Origin: DATMER01 sp963741305
GTDB lineage: Bacteria > Acidobacteriota > Thermoanaerobaculia > Multivoradales > UBA5704
Direction: 5' to 3'
Assembly (NCBI GenBank): GCA_963741305.1
Contig: CAVUHL010000003.1
Coordinates: forward strand, 1,798,001 to 1,862,000
Length of the DNA stretch: 64,000 bases
The notes beneath the pieces were generated by a model. That model had not been told where the DNA came from. It ran no database searches and worked only from the letters and a program-made list of their open reading frames with translations. Positions 27,588 through 35,087 of this stretch are shown in pieces. The first letter of the stretch is position 1; each line of letters opens with the position of its first letter. Made by a program: the position numbers and the translations under genes.

Positions 27588-27701
27588 ACTGTTGAGCCCT
27601 GCAGGAGGCTCATGAGCCTCGATAGTATCTATTTGGTATCTACGATCTTGCCTGCCGCGGTGGGAGCAGCTTGTAAGTGCTTGAATCTGAATTGTTTAGG
27701 T

Positions 27702-27776
27702 TGGAGCCGACGGCCAGGATTGAACTGGCGACCTGCTGATTACGAATCAGCTGCTCTACCGCTGAGCTACGTCGGC
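27702..27776 (-). tRNA. tRNA-Thr (anticodon CGU)
   Basis: On the minus strand the 7-bp acceptor stem GCCGACG/CGTCGGC, D arm TAGCTCAGCGGTAGAGCAG, anticodon stem CTGAT/ATCAG around TTCGTAA (anticodon CGT), T arm GTTCAATCC and an encoded TCCA end are all present. Its 5' half (27738-27776) lies in a 41-bp direct repeat matched at 33116-33156, so this copy was rebuilt by integration of the neighbouring element and now has element-derived 5' flank. Confidence 0.95.
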
Positions 27777-27778
27777 TT
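27738..27778. repeat. Attachment-site repeat, copy 1 (tRNA side)
   Basis: 41 bp identical to 33116-33156. Covers the 5' half of tRNA-Thr from the anticodon stem to the first base, plus two flanking bases. Confidence 0.93.
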
Positions 27779-28104
27779 TTTCAAGGTTAAGTCACGACAT
27801 ATCAGTAACTTACCTTCTTCACTCTGGACCACTTCGCAAGGCGCCCGCCCGCTTGACTCAGCACTAGCTCAGCTTGCGGGCTGGTTTCGCGTCCCCAGAG
27901 GGAAGAGGATCGCGAAGAAAGGAGGATCGCTCCCGGGCATCCTGCGGCGCGCAGTATAACCGCCTCCCCCGGTTCAGGGGAAGAGCCAAAAGCCACGGGG
28001 CAGGCCGGACGGATTCCGGCTCACCCTTCCCACCACCTAAGCGGCCCCGGCGAGAGGTAGAAGCTCCCGCCGGAGCCTAAGCCAAACACAGGAGACCAGC
28101 TCCC
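27779..28104. other. Element left end, non-coding
   Basis: No recognised gene. It contains AT-rich sequence next to the tRNA and, at about 28089, AGGAG serving the first small gene. It now supplies whatever promoter the reconstructed tRNA-Thr uses; the best minus-strand -10-like match is TGATAT near 27800, with no clear -35. Confidence 0.4.
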
Positions 28105-28452
28105 ATGTCCGACCTAACCCCGAAGTCTACCCCGCCACCCATCCCGCCTGTCACCCCCGGAGAGGAAGAGGCGCAAAGCTTCCTCAGGCGCGTCCGTGAG
28201 CTGCTGTGGTTCATGGAGTACTTCCTGGAAACCGCCTCCGAGCGTATCCCCTACCCTCAGGACGCAGTAGCGGAAGACATGGGCAGCGGGATCATTCCGC
28301 AGAGTCTCGCCTATGCGCTGAAAGGTTCCATCGAGTGCGCGATGGCAGACCATCTTCAGCCGCTGCACAACCTTCTCCGGGATGCCGTAGCGGAGACTCC
28401 GGAGAAGCTTGTCCGCGACTGGCAGAAGCGCCAGCGGAAGGGCAAGCGCTAA
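28105..28452 (+). CDS. Element-borne hypothetical protein, 115 residues
   Basis: Not recognised. Begins with a Pro/Ser/Thr-rich tail (about 1-20), then mainly helical sequence (SFLRRVRELLWFMEYFLETA) and a basic end (WQKRQRKGKR). No signal peptide or zinc motif. AGGAG ten bases before the ATG. The next gene begins two bases after its stop, so the two are probably translated together. Confidence 0.55.
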   Translation: MSDLTPKSTPPPIPPVTPGEEEAQSFLRRVRELLWFMEYFLETASERIPYPQDAVAEDMGSGIIPQSLAYALKGSIECAMADHLQPLHNLLRDAVAETPEKLVRDWQKRQRKGKR

Positions 28453-28454
28453 CC

Positions 28455-28847
28455 ATGGGAGGGCAACGCAGGAACCGGCATCCCCCCGTAGGCCAGGACA
28501 AGCCCGAAGCGTTCCGCGTCGTCGTGCGCGACACCTATTTCCAGCACATGTTCCGGAACGCGGCCCTGGTCATCCGCAACGGCTCAGACGTTCCCGAGTT
28601 CCTCATGTTCTGCGCAAACTACGTCCTCACCCATCACCGCAGCTTGACCCATCTCCGGAAGATCTACCGGAAGGGGAAGCGGGACATTCAGGCCGCAGTT
28701 GACGCGGTCCCGGGTGGCTCTCCGGAGCAAGAGTCAGAACGGAGGCGTGCCCGAGGGCAAGCCTTTGACCGCTTCGCCCGATGGGCGGAAAGGGAGCTGC
28801 ATCAGGACATCACGGGGGAAAAGCCCGTGAACGTTCCCACGATCTAA
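28455..28847 (+). CDS. Element-borne hypothetical protein, 130 residues
   Basis: Not recognised. Starts at ATG 28455, two bases after the previous stop, giving an operon pair. Basic and mostly helical, with HHRSLTHLRKIYRKGKRDIQ in the middle and a charged C-terminal half (ESERRRARGQAFDRFARWAE). Could bind nucleic acid, but no known domain is visible. A hairpin terminator follows. Confidence 0.55.
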   Translation: MGGQRRNRHPPVGQDKPEAFRVVVRDTYFQHMFRNAALVIRNGSDVPEFLMFCANYVLTHHRSLTHLRKIYRKGKRDIQAAVDAVPGGSPEQESERRRARGQAFDRFARWAERELHQDITGEKPVNVPTI

Positions 28848-28856
28848 GCAGAAGTC

Positions 28857-28886
28857 GGGGGGCGGTCCTCTTGGGCCGTCCCCTTT
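28857..28886 (+). terminator. Hairpin after the two small element genes
   Basis: An 11-bp stem with two G-T wobble pairs (GGGGGCGGTCC against GGGCCGTCCCC) and a short loop, followed by TTT, ten bases after the stop. It separates this pair from the convergent gene at 28896. Confidence 0.6.
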
Positions 28887-28895
28887 GCTTCCCTC

Positions 28896-29105
28896 TCACC
28901 TGCCCAACGCTAACCGCGGTCGCTTCTTTGGCGTCTTTGGAGGCGCTAGCTCTCCTGCGATAACCCTCTCTACGATTTTCTTGGCTACTTGCGCGGTCAG
29001 CTCTCCCAAGACTTCCGTCCGCAGCTTGCTCTCTCCGAGGTTGTACCTCTCTGCCTCCTCTTTGAGGATGGCATCGAAATCCATGGGGGTCTTCTCTTTC
29101 GCCAT
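28896..29105 (-). CDS. Element-borne small hypothetical protein
   Basis: 69 residues from ATG 29105, which has GGAG eight bases upstream. Short acidic-helical start (MDFDAILKEEAERYNLGES), then KLRTEVLGELTAQVAKKIV and a basic Pro/Lys tail (PPKTPKKRPRLALGR). No known domain recognised. It follows the HGG-motif gene on the same strand and may be in one transcript with it. Confidence 0.5.
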   Translation of the reverse strand: MAKEKTPMDFDAILKEEAERYNLGESKLRTEVLGELTAQVAKKIVERVIAGELAPPKTPKKRPRLALGR

Positions 29106-29140
29106 TGTCTTTCTCCTTCTTTGTCTCACAGTGAATCAAT

Positions 29141-29605
29141 CTACCGTGGGCTCTGCGGGATTCTTAGAGGCGGGATTTCGGATAACAATCTCCGCTCTAA
29201 CTCGGGAGAGATCACGAATCCTTCATCTAGTTCGGCGGCAATCAATCGCTTGCAAACGAGGCTGAGACGTTCAACCGGGAGTAGGGTTTCGGTTTGAATC
29301 GCCCCCCCGCTTTTCCCGGTCAGCTCAATCGATTGCGAAGGGTGAAATCCAGTTCGGTCGAGAATCGAATTCGCTGCCCGGACTACCGCGCCGTAATCTT
29401 CGGAGTTGATTGCTCTCTCTAGAACTTTCTTCAGCGAAGCGATTGCCGGGTCCACGAGATCATTCAATCGTTCGCGTGCTGCTTTCTTAGCTTGAGGGGA
29501 AGCCCCGCCATGCTTGCGGCAGACCGTTTGCCCGAGCATCGCTGCCTTCTTGCAACGCTCGCCAGTTTGGGAGCTACGGGCTTTGCAGCGTCGCGAGTCA
29601 TTCAT
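29141..29605 (-). CDS. HGG-motif zinc-type phage protein (terminase small-subunit-like)
   Basis: 154 residues. The N terminus has a Cys/His cluster, CKARSSQTGERCKKAA then CRKHGGASPQAKKAA, that is typical of small proteins in the packaging region of actinobacterial phages. The rest is helical (ERLNDLVDPAIASLKKVLER). Such proteins are often listed as terminase small subunits or DNA-binding proteins; the role in a capsid-less element could be packaging by a helper phage, which is inference. Clearly less GC-rich than the chromosomal genes. Confidence 0.6.
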   Translation of the reverse strand: MNDSRRCKARSSQTGERCKKAAMLGQTVCRKHGGASPQAKKAARERLNDLVDPAIASLKKVLERAINSEDYGAVVRAANSILDRTGFHPSQSIELTGKSGGAIQTETLLPVERLSLVCKRLIAAELDEGFVISPELERRLLSEIPPLRIPQSPR

Positions 29606-29761
29606 GGGTGATTTCCCTCCAAGAGTCCCGCGCGGGGGGGGATCGCCCTCCTGGACACCGTGGACAGTGTGGACAGCGGATTCCCTAAAGTCCCGATATA
29701 GGGCGTGCTAGGAAGAGTTTTGGCAATCGGCAGTCCATGATGTCCACGGTGTCCAGGACGG

Positions 29762-31168
29762 TCATGCTCTCCTTTTGGGTATGTAGAGAACGGGCGCCGC
29801 CTTGTCTCCGTTTTGGCTCGCAAGGGTGATTCCCTTCCATCCTCGGTCACCACCCCTTTTCTGTGGCTCGCAGTCGCGCTCCCGCAGCGTACGGTTGAAG
29901 GTTTCGCTATTAACTATCTCCTCCCCCTGCTCTTGACTCCAGGATTGATACTCCTCTCTGAGATCGGAAGTTGCAACCCACAGACCCGCACCTAACCGGC
30001 AGCACTCCCGCACGAAGCGGCCTACCGGGTCCATTGATTCGCGATATGCACGCCCGGCCTCCCTCACGGCATCAGGTTGCCGGAGCCCGTCCTCTTGCAT
30101 CAGGCGATATCCTTCGACAGCCCACGCTAGGATTGCCGCGCCGTGCTCGGGCTCCTGGAGGCGGGATCGAATAGAGGGATCGCGTTTGTGCTCGGGAATG
30201 GTGACCTCGAACGGTATAGCTCGGATGCGCTCCCACAGTGCGCCATCATCGGCGGGAACCTTCGGGGGATAATTCGTTGCCACCCAGATCTTAGCCGAAG
30301 GTTTGAACTCTACCGGTTCCTTGTACAGACTGCGGGCCGTGAGGGGATCGCTCCCCGCAAGCGATTTCACCAGTGCGGCCGAAAGGGTGAGTCTCCTGGA
30401 AGTCTCATAGATTGATACCATCCTTGCGCCACGGAGACGAACAAGCTCCGGCCGCGGTCCGCCGGCATGATTGCGTTGGGCGAGCATGTCCAGCTCGGCG
30501 GTTATCGCGTAGTCTCCGAGCATGGTAGCGATTGCCTCTTGTATCGTTCCTTTGGATGTGCGCGTAGGACCGTGGATCAGAGCGAAGATATCCTCACCTG
30601 TGCAGCCGGTGAGCGTGTAGCCTACCAAGCGCTGGAAAAAGTCTCTCACTTGCTTGTCCGGAAGCGCTTGCCTGATTACCCTGTCCCAGAGAGTAGAGCG
30701 AGAATCCGGGCCATAATGAACGGGAGCAAGCTTTGTGATTAGATCGCTTGGGTTGTGCTTCCTTAGCTCGCCTGTTCGGAGATCGACGGTTCCATTCAGA
30801 CAATTGAGTAGCAAAGGGTCGGCGTCCAGTGCGTCTACCTCTACAGGCATCTCGCACTCGGCCAGCTTCACCATATTGTGTAGACTCGTTGCGCTTTGGG
30901 ATTTGAGAGCGTGGGCGACAATCTTTTGCCGGCTGGTTTCCGGAGCCCTGAGAGCGTCGGACCACATCTTTGCGGCTGTACTCTTTGCTAGCTTCGTTAT
31001 TTGATTTCCTGCCGGGTTCCAACGTTTACGATCATATCGCAGCCAACTCATTGCGGGACAATAGATAACCTTCCCCGTGTGATCTTGAACAAAGCGGGCG
31101 GCATTGCCCGAATCAGTGAAGAGATTCGAGAAAGGGGAGGGCGCGGCTCTCCGCTCCGGGTTATTCAT
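29762..31168 (-). CDS. D5/P4-type phage or plasmid primase-helicase
   Basis: 468 residues. A D5_N-like region is present (NCLNGTVDLRTGELRKHNPS, about 122-141), followed by an SF3-type AAA helicase with Walker A GPTRTSKGT at 200-208, where Ser replaces the usual Gly before Lys. Next come a Walker B-like VRLRGARMVSIYETSRR and sensor WVATNYPP. A winged-helix-like C terminus follows (LREEYQSWSQEQGEEIVNSE). There is no separate N-terminal primase domain. Probably drives replication of the element. The upstream spacer carries the inverted repeat at 31576-31610. Confidence 0.85.
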   Translation of the reverse strand: MNNPERRAAPSPFSNLFTDSGNAARFVQDHTGKVIYCPAMSWLRYDRKRWNPAGNQITKLAKSTAAKMWSDALRAPETSRQKIVAHALKSQSATSLHNMVKLAECEMPVEVDALDADPLLLNCLNGTVDLRTGELRKHNPSDLITKLAPVHYGPDSRSTLWDRVIRQALPDKQVRDFFQRLVGYTLTGCTGEDIFALIHGPTRTSKGTIQEAIATMLGDYAITAELDMLAQRNHAGGPRPELVRLRGARMVSIYETSRRLTLSAALVKSLAGSDPLTARSLYKEPVEFKPSAKIWVATNYPPKVPADDGALWERIRAIPFEVTIPEHKRDPSIRSRLQEPEHGAAILAWAVEGYRLMQEDGLRQPDAVREAGRAYRESMDPVGRFVRECCRLGAGLWVATSDLREEYQSWSQEQGEEIVNSETFNRTLRERDCEPQKRGGDRGWKGITLASQNGDKAAPVLYIPKRRA

Positions 31169-31195
31169 TTTCTACGGCTTCCTTCTACAGCTAAT

Positions 31196-31396
31196 CTATC
31201 TGCCAGAAGTTGAGCGGCGCTCACACTCTAGCATGAACTTCTCAAGCGATTCCCTACGGTAAAGCACGCGACGTCCGAGCTTGATGTATACGGGCCCGAT
31301 GCCTTTAAGCCGCCAAACTTCTAGCGTGTTTTTTTTGATCCGTAGGTAATTAGCGGATTCCTCTGTAGTCATGACATCTTGCAGTGTGTTATCCAT
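31196..31396 (-). CDS. MerR-like HTH protein, excisionase/AlpA type
   Basis: 66 residues from ATG 31396. The HTH_17 pattern is clear: MTTEESANYLRIKKNTLEVW followed by GPVYIKLGRRVLYRRESLEK. Small proteins of this type next to a tyrosine integrase act as recombination directionality factors or as activators of satellite genes. Start chosen for GGGAAG ten bases upstream; an ATG 33 bases earlier is possible. It lies 27 bases upstream of the helicase gene. Confidence 0.8.
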   Translation of the reverse strand: MDNTLQDVMTTEESANYLRIKKNTLEVWRLKGIGPVYIKLGRRVLYRRESLEKFMLECERRSTSGR

Positions 31397-31728
31397 TTTG
31401 CGTTCGCTTCCCTTGCGAATTGATCGCATTGCGTTTTACCTGCACCATCATGAGATATAGTATGCCTGATTCTGTTGGACCTGTCAAGTTTTGGCCTGAT
31501 TCGCTGTCCTGAAGCCAATGTTGCGATTCCGGCCACGGTGCAGAGCAATCGATCATCTATCCGGGGTAGAGAGATAGATCGATTGAAATCGAGATCATTT
31601 CAATCGATCTCGATTAGTCCGCGGTTAGAATCGGTTTGATTGAAGAGCGGCGGGAAAGCACCGCCGGGAATCGAGAAACAATCCAAGAATCGATGATTTC
31701 TATTTGGGGCAGGTCGAATTGCCCCCCT
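31397..31728. other. Element control region between the HTH gene and the integrase
   Basis: No gene recognised. It holds the 14-bp inverted repeat at 31576-31610, many ATCGAT or AATCGA words, and a hairpin near 31651-31669 (CGGCGG/CCGCCG) just after the integrase stop. It could contain the element's replication origin, the promoter of the HTH-helicase operon, or both. Confidence 0.45.
31576..31610. promoter_or_regulatory. 14-bp perfect inverted repeat (operator or origin candidate)
   Basis: AGATCGATTGAAAT and ATTTCAATCGATCT separated by CGAGATC. It lies 180 bases upstream of the HTH-helicase operon. Its symmetry fits a dimeric DNA-binding protein site. Confidence 0.6.
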
Positions 31729-32937
31729 CTAGGCCCGCATGGGGAGCACCTTGGCGGCTGGTTCTGGCTTACCTCGGAGAGCTGCGGCGAGCCACCCGCT
31801 CACAAGGTCTGCCGCCGCTACCAGAGAGCGGCTCCGGTGCGTGTATCGGTCGTGTGCATCCGTTCCGGGCGCATGGCCCATAAGGAGCTTCCGGACTTCG
31901 CGGTCTACGTCCAGTTCCGCCGCCGCCGTGCCGAAAGCGTGCCGTGAGGCGTCGTAGAGCCGGACACCATCGGGAAGCTCGGCGCGGGCTGTGACGCGGT
32001 CCCACAGGGGCCGCAAGCTCGGAAGGTGCTTGCCGCCCGCACCATGGCGCGAGAATGCCCAGGGGCCTAGCCTGTCGAGCCCCGCGAGCACTTCCACCGC
32101 TGCCTCTCCCAAGATCACCACCCGCGGGCCGGTCTTTGCTGCCTTGAGCTGCCAAGTCCGGGCTGCAACATCAATATCCTCCCACCGTGCGGAGATCACC
32201 TCTCCCGGCCGTGCGCCAGTGAACAGACAGAACTTGAACGCCGCGACGGCTACAGCGTCCTCTTCCTGGTCTAGAGCTGCGCCGATCCGTTCCAGCTCCT
32301 CCGCAGTGAGATCGCGTCCGCGGTGTGGCTCCGCGAATCGATCATGACGTGCGGCGGGGTTGTTTCGATCCTGCGGGAACCATTGCCAGCGCTGCGCAAG
32401 CCCCCACGCTTTCGAGGCAAGGGAAAGCAGCCGGTTTGCCATGAAGGGGCGGGCCGCTCCCAGCTCCCGGTGGAGCTTGTCGAGATCCTGCCAAGTGACA
32501 TCCTCCACCGGGCGGGAGCCAAGAGCCGGGAGGAGGTGGAGCCGGAAGAGCATCTCAGCGTTGCGGCGGGAGCTTGCGGACTTCTTCGCGTAGTGCTCGG
32601 CGAGGACGCGGGCGGCAAGGTCGGCAACGGTCGGCGCGGTGTCCGTCTTATGCCGCCGTTCGCGCCGCTTGGCGAGGGGATCTTCCCCGCGGCCTACTGC
32701 CGCCTTGAGCTGTCGGGCCTCTTTTCGGGCGGTCTCCACCGTCCACTCTCCGAACCGCCCGATGGTGTAGCGGCGCTCCCGGCCCCCTTCCCCGCGGTAG
32801 TTCAGGACGAATGACTTCACCCCGCCGCGAGAGACGGCAATTCCGAAGCCTTTGACATCGATATCCCAGACGACCGTGGCGCGGTCCGGGTTCGGCTGCA
32901 AGCTGTCCACGAGCCTCTTAGTGAGCTTCCGTGCCAT
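31729..32937 (-). CDS. int: P4-type tyrosine integrase
   Basis: 402 residues. N-terminal DUF4102-type arm domain (KGFGIAVSRGGVKSFVLNYR), SAM-like core-binding domain (about 100-185), then the catalytic domain with Arg243 in TGARPGEV, Arg332-His333 in YDASRHAFGT, His354 in LMGHAPGT and the nucleophile Tyr365 in HDRYTH. The usual His of the HxxR box is not obvious. It recombines at the tRNA-Thr 5' half, with the 41-bp repeat as the visible att core. Strong ribosome site (AAGGAGG) upstream of ATG 32937. The gene lies 180 bases from the right att site. Confidence 0.95.
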   Translation of the reverse strand: MARKLTKRLVDSLQPNPDRATVVWDIDVKGFGIAVSRGGVKSFVLNYRGEGGRERRYTIGRFGEWTVETARKEARQLKAAVGRGEDPLAKRRERRHKTDTAPTVADLAARVLAEHYAKKSASSRRNAEMLFRLHLLPALGSRPVEDVTWQDLDKLHRELGAARPFMANRLLSLASKAWGLAQRWQWFPQDRNNPAARHDRFAEPHRGRDLTAEELERIGAALDQEEDAVAVAAFKFCLFTGARPGEVISARWEDIDVAARTWQLKAAKTGPRVVILGEAAVEVLAGLDRLGPWAFSRHGAGGKHLPSLRPLWDRVTARAELPDGVRLYDASRHAFGTAAAELDVDREVRKLLMGHAPGTDAHDRYTHRSRSLVAAADLVSGWLAAALRGKPEPAAKVLPMRA

Positions 32938-33115
32938 GCCTGAATCCTCCTTACCAAGCTGCTGATTTTTGGAGCCGGCCCCGTTTAGGATTCAGCGCCG
33001 ACTCAGCAGATTGCATCCAACTCAGTAAGGCGGTATCATACAGCCCGTGAGAGAAAAGCGCTACCTTGTAAGGGTTTGTAGGGTTCTGTCAAGCTCGGAA
33101 TGGTGCCCTGCGGCC

Positions 33116-33156
33116 GATTACGAATCAGCTGCTCTACCGCTGAGCTACGTCGGCTT
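33116..33156. repeat. Attachment-site repeat, copy 2 (truncated tRNA-Thr 5' half)
   Basis: Identical to 27738-27778. Reading on the minus strand it is the first 39 bases of tRNA-Thr, ending in the anticodon stem, followed by unrelated element sequence, so it cannot give a functional tRNA. Confidence 0.93.
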
Positions 33157-33184
33157 GTATGGGGACTACCCCGGAGCGGTCGGT

Positions 33185-33213
33185 ATTGTAGGGCAGTCCC
33201 CCTGACAGCGCAA
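33185..33213 (-). promoter_or_regulatory. Sigma-70-type promoter, probably the original tRNA-Thr promoter
   Basis: On the minus strand TTGCGC (33213-33208), a 17-base spacer, then TACAAT (33190-33185). The predicted start is about 24 bases before the tRNA 5' fragment. It begins ten bases after the stop of the L,D-transpeptidase gene and now reads into the integrated element. Confidence 0.65.
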
Positions 33214-33223
33214 CCGAGCGGGT

Positions 33224-34549
33224 TTACTCCCGGAAAACGACCTGCGTGCCTGGCTTGATCCGCTGCGCCAGGAACAGGGCATCCCAGTTCGTCAGGCGCA
33301 CACAGCCGTGGCTGGAGGTGTAGCCGATTGTCTCCGGGCGTGCGGTGCCGTGGATGCCGTGGTGGGGCTTGGACAGATCCAGCCAGACCAGGCCGACCGG
33401 GGAGTTCGGTCCGGCAGGGAGCTGCGCTTCCGGCTTCTCGTCGGAGATGTCGGCGAACAGCTTCGGCTGGTAGTGGAAGCCCGGCTCAGGGTGGATGCCC
33501 GTGATCTGGAGCGTGCCCGAGGCCGAGGGGTCGTACTTGGAGCCCAGCGTCGAGGGGAAGTGGTAGAGGATGTGCCCTTGGGCGTCCAGGCCTTGCAGGT
33601 AGAAGCCCTGCTTGGAGATCAGGATGCGGGCGACTTGACCACCCGCGGCCGGGGTCGCTTTTGCTCCGCCCTTGGAAGAGACGTCTTCCGGCGACATCTG
33701 GGGCACATTCGGCAGCACGATCTCCGTGCCGGCCTGCAGGTTGGCGAAGTCCACTTGTGGGTTGAGCTTCTGGATCAGCTCGGGCGTGGCGTGGCCGCGC
33801 TCGGCGAACAGCTCCAGCGGCGAGCTGTAGCAAAGGCACTCGAGCTTCGCCTGCTCGTAGGGATCGTCGGGCAGGGGATCGACGAACGGTCCCTTCAGGT
33901 CTTCGGCGGTCGCCTGGACCCGGGTGAGGGGCTCGCCAGCTCCGGCCGCGCGACTGAGCGCATCCCAGGTCCCCTGATCTACCTCGCCGTTGGTGTTCAA
34001 CCCCTTGGCGAACTGGAACCAGTAGACCGCCTTCGCCGTGTTCTTCCCCCAATTGCCGTCGATCACTCCCGGCGAGAAGCGAGCCCGGTCGAGGAGGATC
34101 TGCGTGCGCAGGATGCTGGGGCCGCCGCCCTCCTGCGCAAGGGGTAGGGCGGGGTTGCCGCTCAGGGCATCTGGAGAGATCTTCTCGTAGGACTCGCTCG
34201 CGGCGCGTTTCGGGGTGGCGGGCATGCCCCCTTCGGCGCCAGCCGGCGGCGGAGGCTCCGCGCCCGTGGTCAGGGGAGATTCGCCCTGAGGAGCCGGTGC
34301 CGTCGTAGCCGTGCCGAGCCGCTCCAGACGGTCGCGCTCAGCGTATTGGCGCCAGGCGGGATCGAGCCGCCCCTGCTCCAGGGCGGACGTGTCGTACTCA
34401 GGAGTGCCGATGGGAACGGAGTAGCCCTGCTGGCTCTGGGTGGCCGTCTGGGCCGCCGGGGTTTCACTCGGCTGCTCGTCGGTCGCGTCCTCGTAGGAGC
34501 AGGCGCCGAGCAGCAATGGAAGGATCAGGATCGGGAGTTTTGCATTCAT
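33224..34549 (-). CDS. L,D-transpeptidase lipoprotein (YkuD) with peptidoglycan-binding domain
   Basis: 441 residues. Lipobox LLLGAC near residue 16 gives a lipid-anchored N terminus. A Pro/Ala/Thr-rich spacer runs to about 120. A PG_binding_1 domain is next (ILLDRARFSPGVIDGNWGKN), then a LysM-like segment (FANLQAGTEIVLPNVPQ). The YkuD catalytic domain ends with HGIHGTARPETIGYTSSHGC and VRL, including the active-site Cys of SHGCVRL. It would form 3-3 peptidoglycan cross-links or link proteins to the wall. Conserved architecture in Gram-negative relatives. Confidence 0.9.
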   Translation of the reverse strand: MNAKLPILILPLLLGACSYEDATDEQPSETPAAQTATQSQQGYSVPIGTPEYDTSALEQGRLDPAWRQYAERDRLERLGTATTAPAPQGESPLTTGAEPPPPAGAEGGMPATPKRAASESYEKISPDALSGNPALPLAQEGGGPSILRTQILLDRARFSPGVIDGNWGKNTAKAVYWFQFAKGLNTNGEVDQGTWDALSRAAGAGEPLTRVQATAEDLKGPFVDPLPDDPYEQAKLECLCYSSPLELFAERGHATPELIQKLNPQVDFANLQAGTEIVLPNVPQMSPEDVSSKGGAKATPAAGGQVARILISKQGFYLQGLDAQGHILYHFPSTLGSKYDPSASGTLQITGIHPEPGFHYQPKLFADISDEKPEAQLPAGPNSPVGLVWLDLSKPHHGIHGTARPETIGYTSSHGCVRLTNWDALFLAQRIKPGTQVVFRE

Positions 34550-34580
34550 GCCCCGGGCGGGTGCAACTTCCGTTCCGGCG

Positions 34581-35087
34581 TCAATCCAGCTTGCAAGCGA
34601 GCTCGGTCATCCTGGCGAGGTGGTGGTCGTCGTGCTCGGCCACGAAGAAGGCCATGTCGATGACCCGCATGGGCTGGTTCAGGCGGGGGTGGATTGCGGA
34701 CTGGCCGATGCGGCTCGGGTCCGAGGCCTCCAGCCGCTCCACGAAGGTTTCGCGCTCGCGGCGGAACTGCTGGACCAGGTACTCGGCTGCCTGCAGGTTG
34801 TGGTCGCTTTGCCAAGTCTTGCGGTTCTGCATGTCCGCGGCGCGCAGCACCTCGGAGTTGGCCAGGTAGTCGTCCAGCCGTCCAATGTGCAGCTCATCGA
34901 GGTCCAGGAGATGGCCGATGTGCTCCTGGATCGACCAGGAGTCTCCGTCACGCCGGGTCAGGACCTCGGCGGGAATCCCCCGCAGCTTGTCTTCAATTCG
35001 GGGAGCGGCGCCGCGCAGGCGTTCGAGGACTACCGGGAACAGCTCAACCGGCAGGTCGAAGCGGAACGAGCGATCGGCCCAGCGCAT
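34581..35087 (-). CDS. DinB-family four-helix protein
   Basis: 168 residues. DinB/YfiT-like metal-binding bundle: EHIGHLLDLDELH near 55-67 gives the first His, and AEHDDHHLARM near the C terminus the last two. Members are thiol-dependent transferases or stress proteins; the role is unknown. ATG 35087 overlaps the SMC stop (TGATG), so it is translated with smc. Confidence 0.85.
   Translation of the reverse strand: MRWADRSFRFDLPVELFPVVLERLRGAAPRIEDKLRGIPAEVLTRRDGDSWSIQEHIGHLLDLDELHIGRLDDYLANSEVLRAADMQNRKTWQSDHNLQAAEYLVQQFRRERETFVERLEASDPSRIGQSAIHPRLNQPMRVIDMAFFVAEHDDHHLARMTELACKLD

Larger units (their letters stand above)
27738..33156. mobile_element. 5.4-kb integrative mini-element in tRNA-Thr
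   Basis: Bounded by 41-bp direct repeats, with a P4-type tyrosine integrase next to one end. Inside are an excisionase-like HTH gene, a D5-type primase/helicase, an HGG zinc-type protein and three small hypotheticals. Base composition is visibly lower in G+C than the flanks, especially 28.9-31.7 kb. There are no capsid, tail, portal or large-terminase genes. This is the gene set of a satellite (P4-like) or a replicative integrative plasmid rather than a prophage. Confidence 0.88.

Noticed and set aside
33116..33156. A second tRNA-Thr gene
   Set aside because: Only the 5' 39 bases are present; the T arm and acceptor 3' strand are missing.
27738..33156. Complete prophage
   Set aside because: No capsid, portal, tail or large-terminase genes, and only 5.4 kb between att sites.
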